Below, piece after piece: positions 20,276 through 29,806 of a DNA stretch of 58,026 bases. The notes under the pieces are model-generated. The model was given only the letters and a program-made list of their open reading frames with translations, did not search any database and was not told where the DNA came from. The stretch covers positions 1-58,026 of the forward strand of contig JAHZJJ010000075.1 in assembly GCA_022600975.1 (NCBI GenBank), written 5' to 3'. Each line of letters begins with the position of its first letter. Positions within the stretch are counted from its first letter, which is position 1. This DNA comes from Gammaproteobacteria bacterium (GTDB taxonomy: Bacteria; Pseudomonadota; Gammaproteobacteria; Pseudomonadales; Cellvibrionaceae). A program made the position numbers and the translations under genes.

Positions 20276-22171
20276 ATGCTTCAGTCTATGCGTGACAATC
20301 TAAAAGGCACTGCAGCGGTCATCATTGCAGCTTTTTTTGGTTTTATTTTGGTTATTGGTGGGATCGATTTTTTCACCGGCACTAGCGGCGGCAGTGTCGA
20401 TCAGGTAGCTGAAGTCGATGGCGAAGAAATTACAGAACTAGAATTGCAGCGAGCGATACAAAATCGTCGCGATAGAATTGAAAGTCAGTATGGTGAAGAG
20501 GTACCCGCAGACCTACTGAGTGATGCACAGTTACGCGAACCGGTATTGCGCCAGTTAATTGACAGTTTGGTGGTGCGTGAGGCGGCAAAGGACAGCGGTA
20601 TGGTGATGAGCGCGGCGATGGTCGATAAAGAAATTGTGCAAATGCCTGCTTTTCAGGTTAATGAGCAATTTGATAAACGCGCTTTTCGCGATGGTTTGCG
20701 ACGCATGGGGTTTGGTCCAATCGCGTTTCGTCAGCTGCTCGAACAAGATATGACGCTACAGCAATACGCTGCAAGTATCAGTGACAGTGCTTTTACCACC
20801 CGTGCAAGTGCCGAACAGGTGGTTGCTATCTCGATGGAAGAGCGCGATTTTGATTACGTGATTTTACCAGTCGCTCCCTTGCTTGCTGACATCTCGGTTG
20901 ATGACAGCGACGTTGAAACCTATTATCAATCCCATCAAAAAGATTTTTTACAGTCAGAACAGGTTGCTATCGAATATATTGAGCTGAAACCGGAGATTTT
21001 TGCTCGTAACATCGATATTGCAGAAGCGGATGTGCGCGCGCAGTATCAGCAGGAAGTGGATCACTTTGAAGCGAACATTCGCCGCCGAGCTGCACATATT
21101 TTAATCGATGGCGCACTAAATGACGCTTCACAGACAGAGCAAAAGACTGCGGAGATCCAGCGTAAACTGGCTGCGGGCGAAGATTTTTCTACACTTGCCA
21201 AAGAATATTCAGACGATGCCATTTCCAGTGAAAAAGGTGGCGATCTGGGATTTAGCAGTGGCGATGTCTTTCCAGAGCAGTTTGAGGAGGCATTAGCCAA
21301 GTTGAAGCCGGGAGAAGTGTCGGCGCCAGTGGTTACCGATTCCGGTACGCATTTTATCAAACTAATAGAAGTTACCGATGCTGAACCACCCACTTTTGAG
21401 GAGCGCAAAGCGGCGATTACTGCTCAGTTGCGCAATGCAGCGGCAGAAGCAGAGTTTGTCGATGCGGTAATTCGCCTTGGTGATTTGGCCGCTTATACTG
21501 CTACTGATTTGGCTGAGCCAGCTAAAGAGTTGGGTGTTGAAGTGCACAAAACTCCCTTGTTTAGCCGCAGTGGCGGTCCCGGTATTGCGGCCAATAGCGC
21601 AGTGATTGCCGCGGCTTTTTCACCGGAAGTGATGAGCGATGGCAACAACTCCGATGTGCTCAATCTCAGCGATACCGATGCTGTAGTATTACGGGTTGTG
21701 GAGCATAAGGCTGCTGGGGTTAAGCCGTTGACCGAAGTAAAGGCGGAAATAGTACAGCGTTTACAGCGGGACAAAGCCAGTGCACAGCTGTTGCAAAAAG
21801 CTCAAGCGATACAACAGGCATTGAATGAGGGTGAGGATTTCGGCGCTCAGGCACAAAAGGATCACTTAACCTTGGAAGCAAGTGATAAAACTCGTCGCGG
21901 CGGTTTTGGCGCACGTGGAGAAATAGTTGCCGAAGCTTTTAAATTATCGCCACCGCAAGCAGGTCAGTTCGAAACGAAACTCTTTAATACCACAAGTGGC
22001 GATCAGGTGGTGTTACAACTGCGTATGGTAAGACCAGGGAGCTTGTCTGCCCAGAGCAGTGAACAGCGTAAAGCGCTTATGCGCCAGCTATCGTCTATGA
22101 ATGGCACCGTGGAGCTAGCGGCAGTGCAGCAATATTTGGCGAGCAAGGCAGACATTGAAATTAAGCAATGA
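20276..22171 (+). CDS. ppiD: Periplasmic folding chaperone PpiD (SurA_N/parvulin)
   Basis: 631 residues, similar to E. coli PpiD (623). One N-terminal membrane anchor (about 12-34, AAVIIAAFFGFILVIGGIDFF) holds the rest in the periplasm. A SurA_N-like chaperone segment covers about 45-250. A parvulin PPIase-type domain follows (RRAAHILIDG...LAAGEDFSTLAKEYSDD...GGDLGF...VSAPVVTDSGTHFIKLIE). It helps outer-membrane and secreted proteins leave the Sec translocon; PPIase activity is weak or absent in this family. ATG 20276 is chosen because GGAG lies 7 nt upstream; the frame is open from TTG 20261. It converges with mltD. Confidence 0.92.
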   Translation: MLQSMRDNLKGTAAVIIAAFFGFILVIGGIDFFTGTSGGSVDQVAEVDGEEITELELQRAIQNRRDRIESQYGEEVPADLLSDAQLREPVLRQLIDSLVVREAAKDSGMVMSAAMVDKEIVQMPAFQVNEQFDKRAFRDGLRRMGFGPIAFRQLLEQDMTLQQYAASISDSAFTTRASAEQVVAISMEERDFDYVILPVAPLLADISVDDSDVETYYQSHQKDFLQSEQVAIEYIELKPEIFARNIDIAEADVRAQYQQEVDHFEANIRRRAAHILIDGALNDASQTEQKTAEIQRKLAAGEDFSTLAKEYSDDAISSEKGGDLGFSSGDVFPEQFEEALAKLKPGEVSAPVVTDSGTHFIKLIEVTDAEPPTFEERKAAITAQLRNAAAEAEFVDAVIRLGDLAAYTATDLAEPAKELGVEVHKTPLFSRSGGPGIAANSAVIAAAFSPEVMSDGNNSDVLNLSDTDAVVLRVVEHKAAGVKPLTEVKAEIVQRLQRDKASAQLLQKAQAIQQALNEGEDFGAQAQKDHLTLEASDKTRRGGFGARGEIVAEAFKLSPPQAGQFETKLFNTTSGDQVVLQLRMVRPGSLSAQSSEQRKALMRQLSSMNGTVELAAVQQYLASKADIEIKQ

Positions 22172-22513
22172 TAATTCGCCGGTGCGACAGAAGGTCAATT
22201 GAGTGGTAAACCTTAATACGATTATTGCAGGTAGTAGGGTAACCTACCGCAAACACAAAGCCGCCTAATGTACTGGCCACTGCCTGGGCGGTTTTAAGTT
22301 TGTGCTTCAACTTCAATTGGAGATGTCACAGTGCAATAGATATTGAACTTCAGTCTTTTCGAGAAGTAGTGTCAGATTTGCTCTGAGCTAATGCGGCTTA
22401 TTTCATAGTTGGCAGCGGCCGACACAACTATCTTGATTGTTCTTTCAAAATAAATTGTGTCTCAAGCTGTTGCGCTTATGCGTTTAATTTAGGCCCCATT
22501 TTATTCAAGGGTA
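22172..22513. terminator. Convergent ppiD/mltD gap with bidirectional terminator
   Basis: This 342-bp gap contains a hairpin at 22257-22295, AAAGCCGCC on the left and GGGCGGTTTT on the right with about a 20-nt loop. The A-run on one side and T-run on the other make it usable from both strands, as expected between convergent genes. A second small hairpin GGTAG / CTACC precedes it near 22230. Nothing else was recognised. Confidence 0.6.
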
Positions 22514-24070
22514 TCAGCCCCTATAGGCATTATCGACAAACAGGGTCAATTGTTGTCCGGGTTGGAGGTAGCGTTGCGTGCTAATTTTGTTCCAACGCAA
22601 AATATCATTGATTGTTAGGCTGAATTTACGTGCAATGCGGTATAGGGAATCTCCACCGCGGACTCGATACGTCAATTTACGGCTTGTGGCATTGCTAGTA
22701 TGTTGAGAATTATTGTTGTTGCTACTGGTATAGGCCACAAGTTGTTTCCCGGATCGCAGAGTATCGTTGGTTGCCATGTTATTCCATCTGGCGAGTTGTT
22801 GTACTTGTACGTTTAGGTCGCGGGCTATGTCCCAGAGTGTGTCGCCTGGGCGTACTGTGTAAGTATGTTTTTTACCTGTAGTCGGTGTGCGGCGAGATTT
22901 AATGCGCTGATCTATTGCATAGGCATACTGGGCGGCGGGCTTGGAGGCGCTGGGGATCAATAGGTTTTGCCCGGCGCGAATAGTGTTGCTGGGCAGTTTA
23001 TTTGCTTCACGAATGGCTTGCACACTGATTTTGTAGCGTTGAGCAATTGTTGACAGCGAATCCCCCCTTACAATGTTATAACGTTGCCAACTTACTCGTT
23101 GATCAATTGGGAGTTTGCTGAGTCCGGCAACAAATTTTTCATGCTTGGTGACGGGCAGTAGCAATTGATGTTGGCCGTTGGGGTCGGTAGCCCAGCGATT
23201 GTAAGCGGGATTGAGCAGATAAAGTTCTTCGATTTTTATCTCGGCTAGTTCGGCAGCCTGCGCTAAATCTATTTGGCTGCCGACGTCCACGGCTTGATAG
23301 TAGGGTGTGTTGGCCACCTCATGGAGAGGTGTCTGGTAATGCTCACGGCGAGCCACTACTTCGGCTAGCGCCAGCAATTTTGGCACATAGCTGCGGGTTT
23401 CCCGCGGCAGTTGGAGATCCCAAAAGCTGGTGCCCAACCCCTGTTTGCGGTTGCGCGCGATAGCGCGTCTTACTCTGCCCTCACCAGCGTTGTAGGCGGC
23501 AAGCACCAAAAGCCAATCGTGATCGAATCTTGTAGACAGGTAACGAAAATACTCGGTGGCGGCACGGGTGGAGGCTTCGATATCCCGGCGGCCGTCATAC
23601 CACCAGTTTTGCTGCAAACCAAAGGATCGGCCGGTAACCGGTATAAATTGCCACAGACCCGAGGCATTTGCATGAGAGTGGGCAAAGGGATCGAAAGCGG
23701 ATTCAATTATGGGTAGCAGTGTCAGCTCTAAGGGAAGGCCAGCACGCTCCAAGTGCTCAGTGATATGAAAGATATAGCGCTGGGAACGCTGAGTCACGCG
23801 AGTCATGTAATCGCCATTGCTAGAAAAATATCGAATGTATTCCTGTACCTTGGAGCGTTCAATTTCCCTGGGTAGGGTAAATTTACCGCCGAGACGATGC
23901 CAGATATCATTTGGCGCTAGTATTTCAGGTGCTTCGAGTTCTGGCTCTGTGTCAAGGGTACTACTGTGCACGACAGTCGCAGTAGGCGTTGCAGGCTCAG
24001 TAGTTTCTAACTGGGCGCAGGCGCCAAGTACCGCTGCCAAGAAGCTAACGGCAAATTTACAGTGATTCAT
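22514..24070 (-). CDS. mltD: Membrane-bound lytic murein transglycosylase D (LysM lipoprotein)
   Basis: 518 residues. A lipoprotein signal ends at the lipobox LGAC with Cys18. A family 1E lytic transglycosylase domain follows (catalytic Glu in LTLLPIIESAFDPFAHSHANASGLWQFIP, then the ANNAGEGR-like LAAYNAGEGRVRRA). Three C-terminal LysM repeats bind peptidoglycan (VRGDSLSTIAQRY, VRPGDTLWDIARD, VRGGDSLYRIARKF). It cleaves glycan strands to anhydromuropeptides from the outer membrane's inner face. ATG 24070 is chosen because it begins the lipoprotein signal; the frame opens at 24133. gloB lies upstream on the same strand, as in E. coli, but separated here by about 500 bp. Confidence 0.94.
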   Translation of the reverse strand: MNHCKFAVSFLAAVLGACAQLETTEPATPTATVVHSSTLDTEPELEAPEILAPNDIWHRLGGKFTLPREIERSKVQEYIRYFSSNGDYMTRVTQRSQRYIFHITEHLERAGLPLELTLLPIIESAFDPFAHSHANASGLWQFIPVTGRSFGLQQNWWYDGRRDIEASTRAATEYFRYLSTRFDHDWLLVLAAYNAGEGRVRRAIARNRKQGLGTSFWDLQLPRETRSYVPKLLALAEVVARREHYQTPLHEVANTPYYQAVDVGSQIDLAQAAELAEIKIEELYLLNPAYNRWATDPNGQHQLLLPVTKHEKFVAGLSKLPIDQRVSWQRYNIVRGDSLSTIAQRYKISVQAIREANKLPSNTIRAGQNLLIPSASKPAAQYAYAIDQRIKSRRTPTTGKKHTYTVRPGDTLWDIARDLNVQVQQLARWNNMATNDTLRSGKQLVAYTSSNNNNSQHTSNATSRKLTYRVRGGDSLYRIARKFSLTINDILRWNKISTQRYLQPGQQLTLFVDNAYRG

Positions 24071-24144
24071 AAGTATTCGCGAATTAGTCGTCTGGAGTTT
24101 AATTGCAGTGAAGGCAAGGGGCACTTCAAGCACTTTAGTGGTGG

Positions 24145-24459
24145 CTATTCTCTCCTTCGTAGCTCGGTCTTAATCTTTAAGCTCAGTGGGCTGGTTCTTT
24201 CATTGTAGTGGTTTGATTTGCCAGCCGTTGCAGCTCTACACCTGGTACAAGCATATCCTAGTTTTCTAACAAGGGAAGACCCCGTTGCACTGGTAACCCA
24301 GATGTCTGCTTCGTTGTCTGCTTCGTTGTCCCACTGGCAAGGGTATTGAAGGGTAGATTTTAAAGCATAAATATCGCGACATAAAGCGCAGGTCAATCGA
24401 GAACTGTACCCTTTGGGCCTTTCCTTCGGCAGCGTTATGGCATTATGTCTGCCATTCAA
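24145..24459 (-). CDS. Uncharacterised small ORF with two CxxC pairs
   Basis: A 104-codon frame starting at TTG 24459 between gloB and mltD, same strand, ending 12 bp before the mltD frame opens. It contains CALC and, about 46 residues later, CTRC, which would suit a zinc ribbon, separated by a tandem DNEADNEAD repeat produced by a 12-bp duplication. There is no Shine-Dalgarno and no recognised family; the amino-acid composition (many R, S, T) is not strongly protein-like. It may instead be inserted or non-coding sequence that has separated gloB from mltD. I cannot propose a function. Confidence 0.25.
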   Translation of the reverse strand: MNGRHNAITLPKERPKGYSSRLTCALCRDIYALKSTLQYPCQWDNEADNEADIWVTSATGSSLVRKLGYACTRCRAATAGKSNHYNERTSPLSLKIKTELRRRE

Positions 24460-24575
24460 ACACTGCCACCGGGGTAGCTGCTGACGGCACTGACCAGCCT
24501 TCTTTCGGTGAACAGGCCTTGGCTAATCGAATATTCAAGAGTTATTCTTCATAGGGTTTGCCCAAGAACAAGCTT

Positions 24576-25334
24576 CTAAAAATTGTCTTTCCAACGCCGC
24601 AAGGCGGCGAAAACTGCAACCTCATCGGCATCTTTGTCAGCGCCATGGTGCAGTGCCTGAGCACGGACTGAGGCGAGATTACAGCGCAAAAAAGGGTTGG
24701 TTTCTAGTTCCTGAGCGATACTAGAGGGCAGACTAGGCTTACCTTGCTGACGTAATTTTTGTACTTCAGCGAGGCGTTGGGTGACGGCGAGGTTGTTCGG
24801 CTCCACGGTTGCGGCAAAGTTCAAATTGGCTTCGGTATACTCATGGCCGCAATAAATCAGGGTGTCGGCGGGCAGGGCAGCGAGTGAGGCCAAAGAAGAA
24901 TGCATTTGCGCCGAGGTGCCTTCAAAGACTCGACCACAGCCAGCGGCAAATAGGGTGTCGCCACAAAACAGATGAGCGCGTGTTCCTTCTTGTATAACCA
25001 GGGCGATATGGTCCAATGTATGGCCCGGGATTACGAGCACGGAAGTTGGCAGGCCAAATAGCTCAAACACCTTGCCATCTACAACGGCCTGATTGACATC
25101 GGGGATGCTGTCGGGGCCGATCACTGGGCACTGGTAAGCTTCTCGCAGTGCGCCAATACCTCCGGTGTGGTCCCAGTGATGATGGGTGACCAAAATGCCA
25201 TCGAGATGCTGCCCTTCCAATGCCTCCACTACCGGGGCTGCATCGCCAGGGTCGACGATCCAATTTTCTGTGGTTGACGATAAGTGCCAGATATAATTGT
25301 CGTTAAAGGCGGGTATAGGCTTGATGGTGAGCAT
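24576..25334 (-). CDS. gloB: Hydroxyacylglutathione hydrolase (glyoxalase II)
   Basis: 252 residues, standard length. A metallo-beta-lactamase fold with the metal motif THHHWDHTGG (about 50-59), later HTLDHIAL, GDTLFAAGCGRVFEG and GHEY. The C-terminal glyoxalase II substrate-binding region ends RRWKDNF. It hydrolyses S-lactoylglutathione to lactate and glutathione, finishing methylglyoxal detoxification, and so draws on the glutathione pool maintained by gor. Start ATG 25334. It is divergent from the yafS-like methyltransferase, matching the E. coli mltD-gloB-yafS-rnhA-dnaQ neighbourhood. Confidence 0.95.
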   Translation of the reverse strand: MLTIKPIPAFNDNYIWHLSSTTENWIVDPGDAAPVVEALEGQHLDGILVTHHHWDHTGGIGALREAYQCPVIGPDSIPDVNQAVVDGKVFELFGLPTSVLVIPGHTLDHIALVIQEGTRAHLFCGDTLFAAGCGRVFEGTSAQMHSSLASLAALPADTLIYCGHEYTEANLNFAATVEPNNLAVTQRLAEVQKLRQQGKPSLPSSIAQELETNPFLRCNLASVRAQALHHGADKDADEVAVFAALRRWKDNF

Positions 25335-25569
25335 GGGGTTTACCGAAATCGTGCTATTTTTGCGAGTTTGTCAGTTAACCATACCATAGGTGGCAGAGTG
25401 CTTGCTGCCAGGGTTCGACCGCATTTGAATTAAGTACTGTTATCATGACAGCAAATACCACACAGAATTGCTTTAATTGGGTCGGGGGTAGAGGGCAACT
25501 GTGTTCGCCGTGGTTGCGGTGGGCAGATGGACACAAGCGATTGCACAATTGAAAAACAAAGGAGTCAGG

Positions 25570-26355
25570 ATGAAGCGCAGAGCCTTTTGGAGTTTCCGGC
25601 GAGGCGAGATACAACCGCTGGAGGATTCTTGTGTGCAGTTAGGTGACTGGTTCTGTACTAATTTAGGTCGGGAGATTCTCGCTCAGCAATTGTCAGTGGC
25701 GCAGCCTTTGCTAGAGGCTTGTTTTGGCTATCATCTAATGCAGGTCAGTGTGACCACTGAGGTGGATTTCTCCATTTGTAGCCGTATTAATCATTGTTTT
25801 CAGCTGAGTGCTTGCGCGGGAATGGAGGGTGCAGCCCAGGTGGAGGCGGAGCAGTTGCCGTTACCAGCTGAATCTATCGATGTTGTTGTATTGCATCACC
25901 TGTTGGATTTTTCTGCGAATCCACATCAGGTTTTGCGCGAGGCGGCGCGAGTTTTAATCCCAGGGGGCCATATACTGCTGATAGGGTTTAACCCCTTCTC
26001 ACTACTGGGGCTGACGCGCCTGTTGCAAACTCGCAGTGCCTATCAGCAGGGTAATCAATTGCGCGCAGCACGAGTCGCTGACTGGATGAAACTGCTTGAT
26101 CTACAGGCGATTGCGCTGGAGCGAGGGTTTTTCAGACTGCCGTTACAACAGCGTGAGCTGCTGGCCAAAACTCTGTGGATGGAGCGTATTGGCGCTCGTT
26201 GGCGCTTGCCTTGGGGCGGATTTTACATCATAGTTGCTCGCAAAGAAGTCGCGCGTATGCGCGCTATCAAAATAGACTGGCGTGCCGATAAAAAACCGAT
26301 TTTAACGGCGGTTCCCAGTAGTCCACGGGCGGTGGCGTGCCAGCGTAAATATTAG
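25570..26355 (+). CDS. YafS-like SAM-dependent methyltransferase
   Basis: 261 residues of class I methyltransferase type. The usual SAM-binding region is degenerate, but the core [46 protein letters not shown] (motifs III-V, Methyltransf_11-like) is clear. The substrate is unknown. ATG 25570 has AGGAG 5-6 nt upstream and the frame open from 25501 is an unsupported extension. It sits between divergent gloB and rnhA, the position of yafS in E. coli, which is the main reason for the family name. Confidence 0.8.
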   Translation: MKRRAFWSFRRGEIQPLEDSCVQLGDWFCTNLGREILAQQLSVAQPLLEACFGYHLMQVSVTTEVDFSICSRINHCFQLSACAGMEGAAQVEAEQLPLPAESIDVVVLHHLLDFSANPHQVLREAARVLIPGGHILLIGFNPFSLLGLTRLLQTRSAYQQGNQLRAARVADWMKLLDLQAIALERGFFRLPLQQRELLAKTLWMERIGARWRLPWGGFYIIVARKEVARMRAIKIDWRADKKPILTAVPSSPRAVACQRKY

Positions 26356-26405
26356 CTTGCACCCTTACTATCTTATTTTTGCAATCAATTAATCATCATA
26401 TACTC

Positions 26406-26855
26406 TTGAAACAAGTTACTATTTATACCGATGGCGCTTGCCGGGGAAATCCTGGCCCCGGAGGCTGGGGGGCATTGCTAATTTTTAACAATGTTGAGCA
26501 CGAATTGTGGGGTGGCGAGGCAATGACTACCAATAATCGTATGGAGTTGCTGGCTACCATTAAGGCGCTTGATGCTTTGCGAGAACCCTGTCAAGTGCTG
26601 TTATACACTGATTCACAATATGTGCGTCAGGGGATTACCAGTTGGATTCACAAGTGGAAAAAAAATGGCTGGAAAACTGCGGCTAAAAAGCCAGTAAAAA
26701 ATGCAGATTTGTGGCGTCAGTTAGATGAGTCAATTAGTGGTCACGAGTTAGAATGGCATTGGGTTAAAGGACATGCCGGCGATCCTGGCAATGAACGTGC
26801 AGACCAACTCGCCAATCGCGGAACCGATCAATTGAATGATGAGGCGCACAGGTAA
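26406..26855 (+). CDS. rnhA: Ribonuclease HI
   Basis: 149 residues. It cleaves the RNA strand of RNA-DNA hybrids. The catalytic acids are Asp9 in [17 protein letters not shown], Glu47 in NRMELLA, Asp69 in YTDSQYV and an Asp in GNERADQLA near the C-terminus; the basic handle KWKKNGWKT is present. I place the start at TTG 26406 because the product then begins [10 protein letters not shown], aligning with E. coli MLKQVEIFTDG. The frame is open from TTG 26379 but that adds residues not found in the family. dnaQ begins 5 bp after the stop. Confidence 0.93.
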   Translation: MKQVTIYTDGACRGNPGPGGWGALLIFNNVEHELWGGEAMTTNNRMELLATIKALDALREPCQVLLYTDSQYVRQGITSWIHKWKKNGWKTAAKKPVKNADLWRQLDESISGHELEWHWVKGHAGDPGNERADQLANRGTDQLNDEAHR

Positions 26856-26860
26856 TCGCA

Positions 26861-27586
26861 ATGCGACAGATTGTACTGGACACCGAAACCACTGGACTGG
26901 ATCCCAAGTCAGGCCACAGGATTATCGAGATTGGTTGCGTAGAGCTACAGGATCGCAAACTCACAGGGCGCCACTATCACCAATATATTAATCCAGAGCG
27001 TGAAATTGATGACGGCGCCATAGAGGTGCACGGCATCACCAATGAGTCAGTCAGTGGTAAGCCACTATTTGCCCAAATTGTCGATGCATTTATGACATTT
27101 TGTGACGGGGCGGAGTTGATCATTCACAATGCGTCGTTTGATGTTGGCTTTATCGATGCAGAACTTCAGCGTCTAGAGAATATTCGCTGGCAGAAGGTGA
27201 GGGCCCACTGTGGAGTGCTCGATACTTTGGTGCTGGCTCGGCAAAAACATCCGGGGCAGAAAAATAATCTCGATGCCTTATGCAAGCGTTATTTGGTGGA
27301 TAATTCACAGCGTGATCTGCACGGCGCTCTGTTGGATGCGGAGATCCTGGCAGATGTTTATCTGGCGATGACCGGTGGCCAGACTAATTTGGCGTTGACT
27401 AGTGGTAGTGGCAAAGGTGAAAGAAATACGCAGGGTTCTCAGCATGCCGTTGACAGCGGCGGTATTCGTCGGTTGCGGGGAGACAGGCAAGCTTTAGCGG
27501 TGTTAAAGCCCACAGCGGAAGAGTTGGCGGCCCATGAAACCATGCTGGCTCAGCTACAAAACTCCGCCGGTAAGCATTTGTGGTGA
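26861..27586 (+). CDS. dnaQ: DNA polymerase III epsilon subunit (proofreading exonuclease)
   Basis: 241 residues. A DEDDh 3'-5' exonuclease: Exo I has Asp7 and Glu9 in VLDTETTGLDP, Exo II is in IIHNASFDVGFIDAEL, and Exo III is in DLHGALLDAEILADVYL with the catalytic His. The C-terminal tail (about 185-241) is the flexible tether that binds the alpha subunit. It proofreads replication in the core polymerase. It starts 5 bp after rnhA, so the two are translationally linked; this contrasts with E. coli, where they are divergent. Confidence 0.95.
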   Translation: MRQIVLDTETTGLDPKSGHRIIEIGCVELQDRKLTGRHYHQYINPEREIDDGAIEVHGITNESVSGKPLFAQIVDAFMTFCDGAELIIHNASFDVGFIDAELQRLENIRWQKVRAHCGVLDTLVLARQKHPGQKNNLDALCKRYLVDNSQRDLHGALLDAEILADVYLAMTGGQTNLALTSGSGKGERNTQGSQHAVDSGGIRRLRGDRQALAVLKPTAEELAAHETMLAQLQNSAGKHLW

Positions 27587-27637
27587 GATCACTACAAATA
27601 TGCGCGTAGCCAAACTTGGCGATTAGGTTGTAGAAGA

Positions 27638-27665
27638 CGTGCTGCTGACCGCTATTAGCAGCACG
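27638..27665. terminator. Hairpin between convergent dnaQ and nhaB
   Basis: A perfect 9-bp stem CGTGCTGCT / AGCAGCACG with a 10-nt loop sits in the 111-bp gap between convergent dnaQ and nhaB. There is no T-run on either side, so intrinsic termination is uncertain; it may act with Rho or as an RNA-stabilising end. Confidence 0.4.
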
Positions 27666-27697
27666 CCAACTGGAGTGAGCTACTCCTTATGGAAAAG

Positions 27698-29230
27698 TTA
27701 AACAGCATATATGACGCAAATCAATGCAACCGCGCTTAATATCAGGGTGTAAGGTAAAGCCATTAATACCATGCGGCCATAGGAAAGCCGAATCAATGGC
27801 GCCAAGGCAGAGGTGAGCAGAAATAGAAATGCTGCCTGACCATTGGGGGTGGCGACACTGGGCAGGTTGGTGCCAGTATTGATAGCAACTGCCAGGGCAT
27901 CAAAATGTGCTCGGGAAATAGTTCCAACCTCAAGGGCCGCTTTTATTTCATTAATATAGACGGTAGCAACAAACACATTGTCACTGATCATTGATAGCAG
28001 GCCGTTGGCCAGAAACAACATACCTGGTTGCTGATGAGTCTCCAGGCTCAGTACAAACTGAGTTACTGGCTCAAATAAATGCTGTTCGTGAATAACCGCA
28101 ACAATGGCAAAAAATACTACTAAGAGTGCTGTAAATGGCAATGCCTCTTCAAAGGCGTGGCCGATACGCTGCTCCTGAATAATACCGTTAAAACTGGTCA
28201 GGAGGATGATAATCATCAGTCCGATAAGACCTACCTCGGCAACATGAAACCCCAGTGCCAATACCAGTAATAGGATGCCGACGGCCTGTATCCAGAGTGC
28301 TGCAGTGGCCCTCGGGCTGCGTTTACTCTCTTGCTCTTTATCAAAGAAAAGTAATTGTTTGCGAACAGTTTCAGGTAACGTTGCCCCATAACCAAAGATC
28401 TTGGTTTTTTCCATTAATACGCAAGTGAGCAATCCGGCAGTAAGGGCAGGTAGGGTAACCGGTGCCATCATGAGAAAAAACTGTAAAAAATTCCAACCGG
28501 CTTTTTCTGCAATTACTACGTTTTGAGGCTCTCCCACTAGGGTGCAGACCCCGCCTAGAGCGGTGCCAACTGCACCGTGCATAATTAAGCTGCGTAAAAA
28601 AGCCCGGAATTGATTCAGATCATTGCGGTGTTGCTCGGCCACTTCACCATCGTGAGAGTGATCGTGGTCATCGTGAGGTTGTCGATTAGACGCCGCGCGA
28701 TGGTAAACAGCATAAAAGCCAACCGCCACACTGATTAACACTGCGGTGACAGTAAGTGCATCGAGAAATGCAGACAAGATTGCGGCAACGCCACAAAATA
28801 GTAGTGACAGCAGCGTCTTGGAGCGTACATTGAGCAGGAGTTTGGTAAACACAAAGAGTAAAAGACTTTTCATGAAGTAAATACCCGCTACCATAAACAT
28901 CAGTAGCAGAATCACACTGAGATTTTCGATAACTTCTTTATACAGGGCGTTAGCACTGGTTAGTCCCAGCAGGATGGCCTCAATCGCCAGCAGGCCACCA
29001 GGTTGTAGTGGGTAGCATTTAAGGGCCATGGCCAGGGTAAAGATAAATTCGCCAATGAGTACCCAGCCAGCTATAAATGGGGAGCTTGTGTAGAGCAGGA
29101 GTGGGTTAATAGCTAAGAAAAATAGAATAGTTAGTTTGTACCAGCTGGGCGCTTCACCGAGGAAGTTTTCGCTAAATGCTTGGCCCAACCCGCCACTGCT
29201 GGCGGAGAGGGTATCATTGTAAGTGTTCAC
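27698..29230 (-). CDS. nhaB: Na+/H+ antiporter NhaB
   Basis: 510 residues with roughly a dozen hydrophobic segments, close to E. coli NhaB (513). The N-terminus contains the family-typical [28 protein letters not shown], and the mid-protein [21 protein letters not shown] and late [18 protein letters not shown] segments are NhaB hallmarks. It exports Na+ in exchange for protons at the inner membrane, consistent with a marine organism. I choose GTG 29230 because AAAGGA lies 7 nt upstream and the length then matches the family; the frame is open to GTG 29284. A His-rich loop ([10 protein letters not shown]) is visible around residue 190. Confidence 0.93.
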   Translation of the reverse strand: MNTYNDTLSASSGGLGQAFSENFLGEAPSWYKLTILFFLAINPLLLYTSSPFIAGWVLIGEFIFTLAMALKCYPLQPGGLLAIEAILLGLTSANALYKEVIENLSVILLLMFMVAGIYFMKSLLLFVFTKLLLNVRSKTLLSLLFCGVAAILSAFLDALTVTAVLISVAVGFYAVYHRAASNRQPHDDHDHSHDGEVAEQHRNDLNQFRAFLRSLIMHGAVGTALGGVCTLVGEPQNVVIAEKAGWNFLQFFLMMAPVTLPALTAGLLTCVLMEKTKIFGYGATLPETVRKQLLFFDKEQESKRSPRATAALWIQAVGILLLVLALGFHVAEVGLIGLMIIILLTSFNGIIQEQRIGHAFEEALPFTALLVVFFAIVAVIHEQHLFEPVTQFVLSLETHQQPGMLFLANGLLSMISDNVFVATVYINEIKAALEVGTISRAHFDALAVAINTGTNLPSVATPNGQAAFLFLLTSALAPLIRLSYGRMVLMALPYTLILSAVALICVIYAV

Positions 29231-29806
29231 TACGGTTTCCTTTAGTTTGTCATAGCTTTTTAGTAAGATCGGATGTGTGAACACTAAAAGCTACCCAGTT
29301 CTGGAGAAAAATCAAGAAATTTTGCTGTGTAGGTGGGTTGAAAATGCTCAATAATATTATGACATCTTCAACCCATAGACAAATTGAAGCATGAACAATT
29401 TAATATTTAAATGCAATGGTTGTTTGTTAGCCAGTCTCAAAACCATTTGCATAAGTGCTCCTTGGAAAGCTTGGTATTTTACTCTAAGCGTTATAAAGGC
29501 CTTTAATACCTTAAAAGGCTAACATGCATCTCCAAAAGAGATCTTCGCTACATTGTATAGCAGTAGACTGTGTAGGTTAAACTGTAAGTGCCTATTTTAA
29601 GCCGCCATTAAAAGGAAAAACTGTGGGGCTATCAGTGTTTGCTGAAGTGTAATGCTGTCGGAGGTGAATAAAATTCCATTAGTTGTGTATAGTAATTATT
29701 TGCCAACCAAAATGTTTAATAAATAAAGATACTGGGGGTCGAAACATACAGCTAAACTGATTTTTCTGTATAAATGTATAACTATTCATTTGTAGGATAA
29801 GTAGCT
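29231..29806. other. Non-coding divergent gap nhaB/SDR
   Basis: About 575 bp, AT-rich, between divergent nhaB and the short-chain dehydrogenase gene. It must hold both promoters. A weak stem GCCTTT / AAAGGC around 29500 is visible. No RNA gene, repeat or coding frame is supported. Confidence 0.4.
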
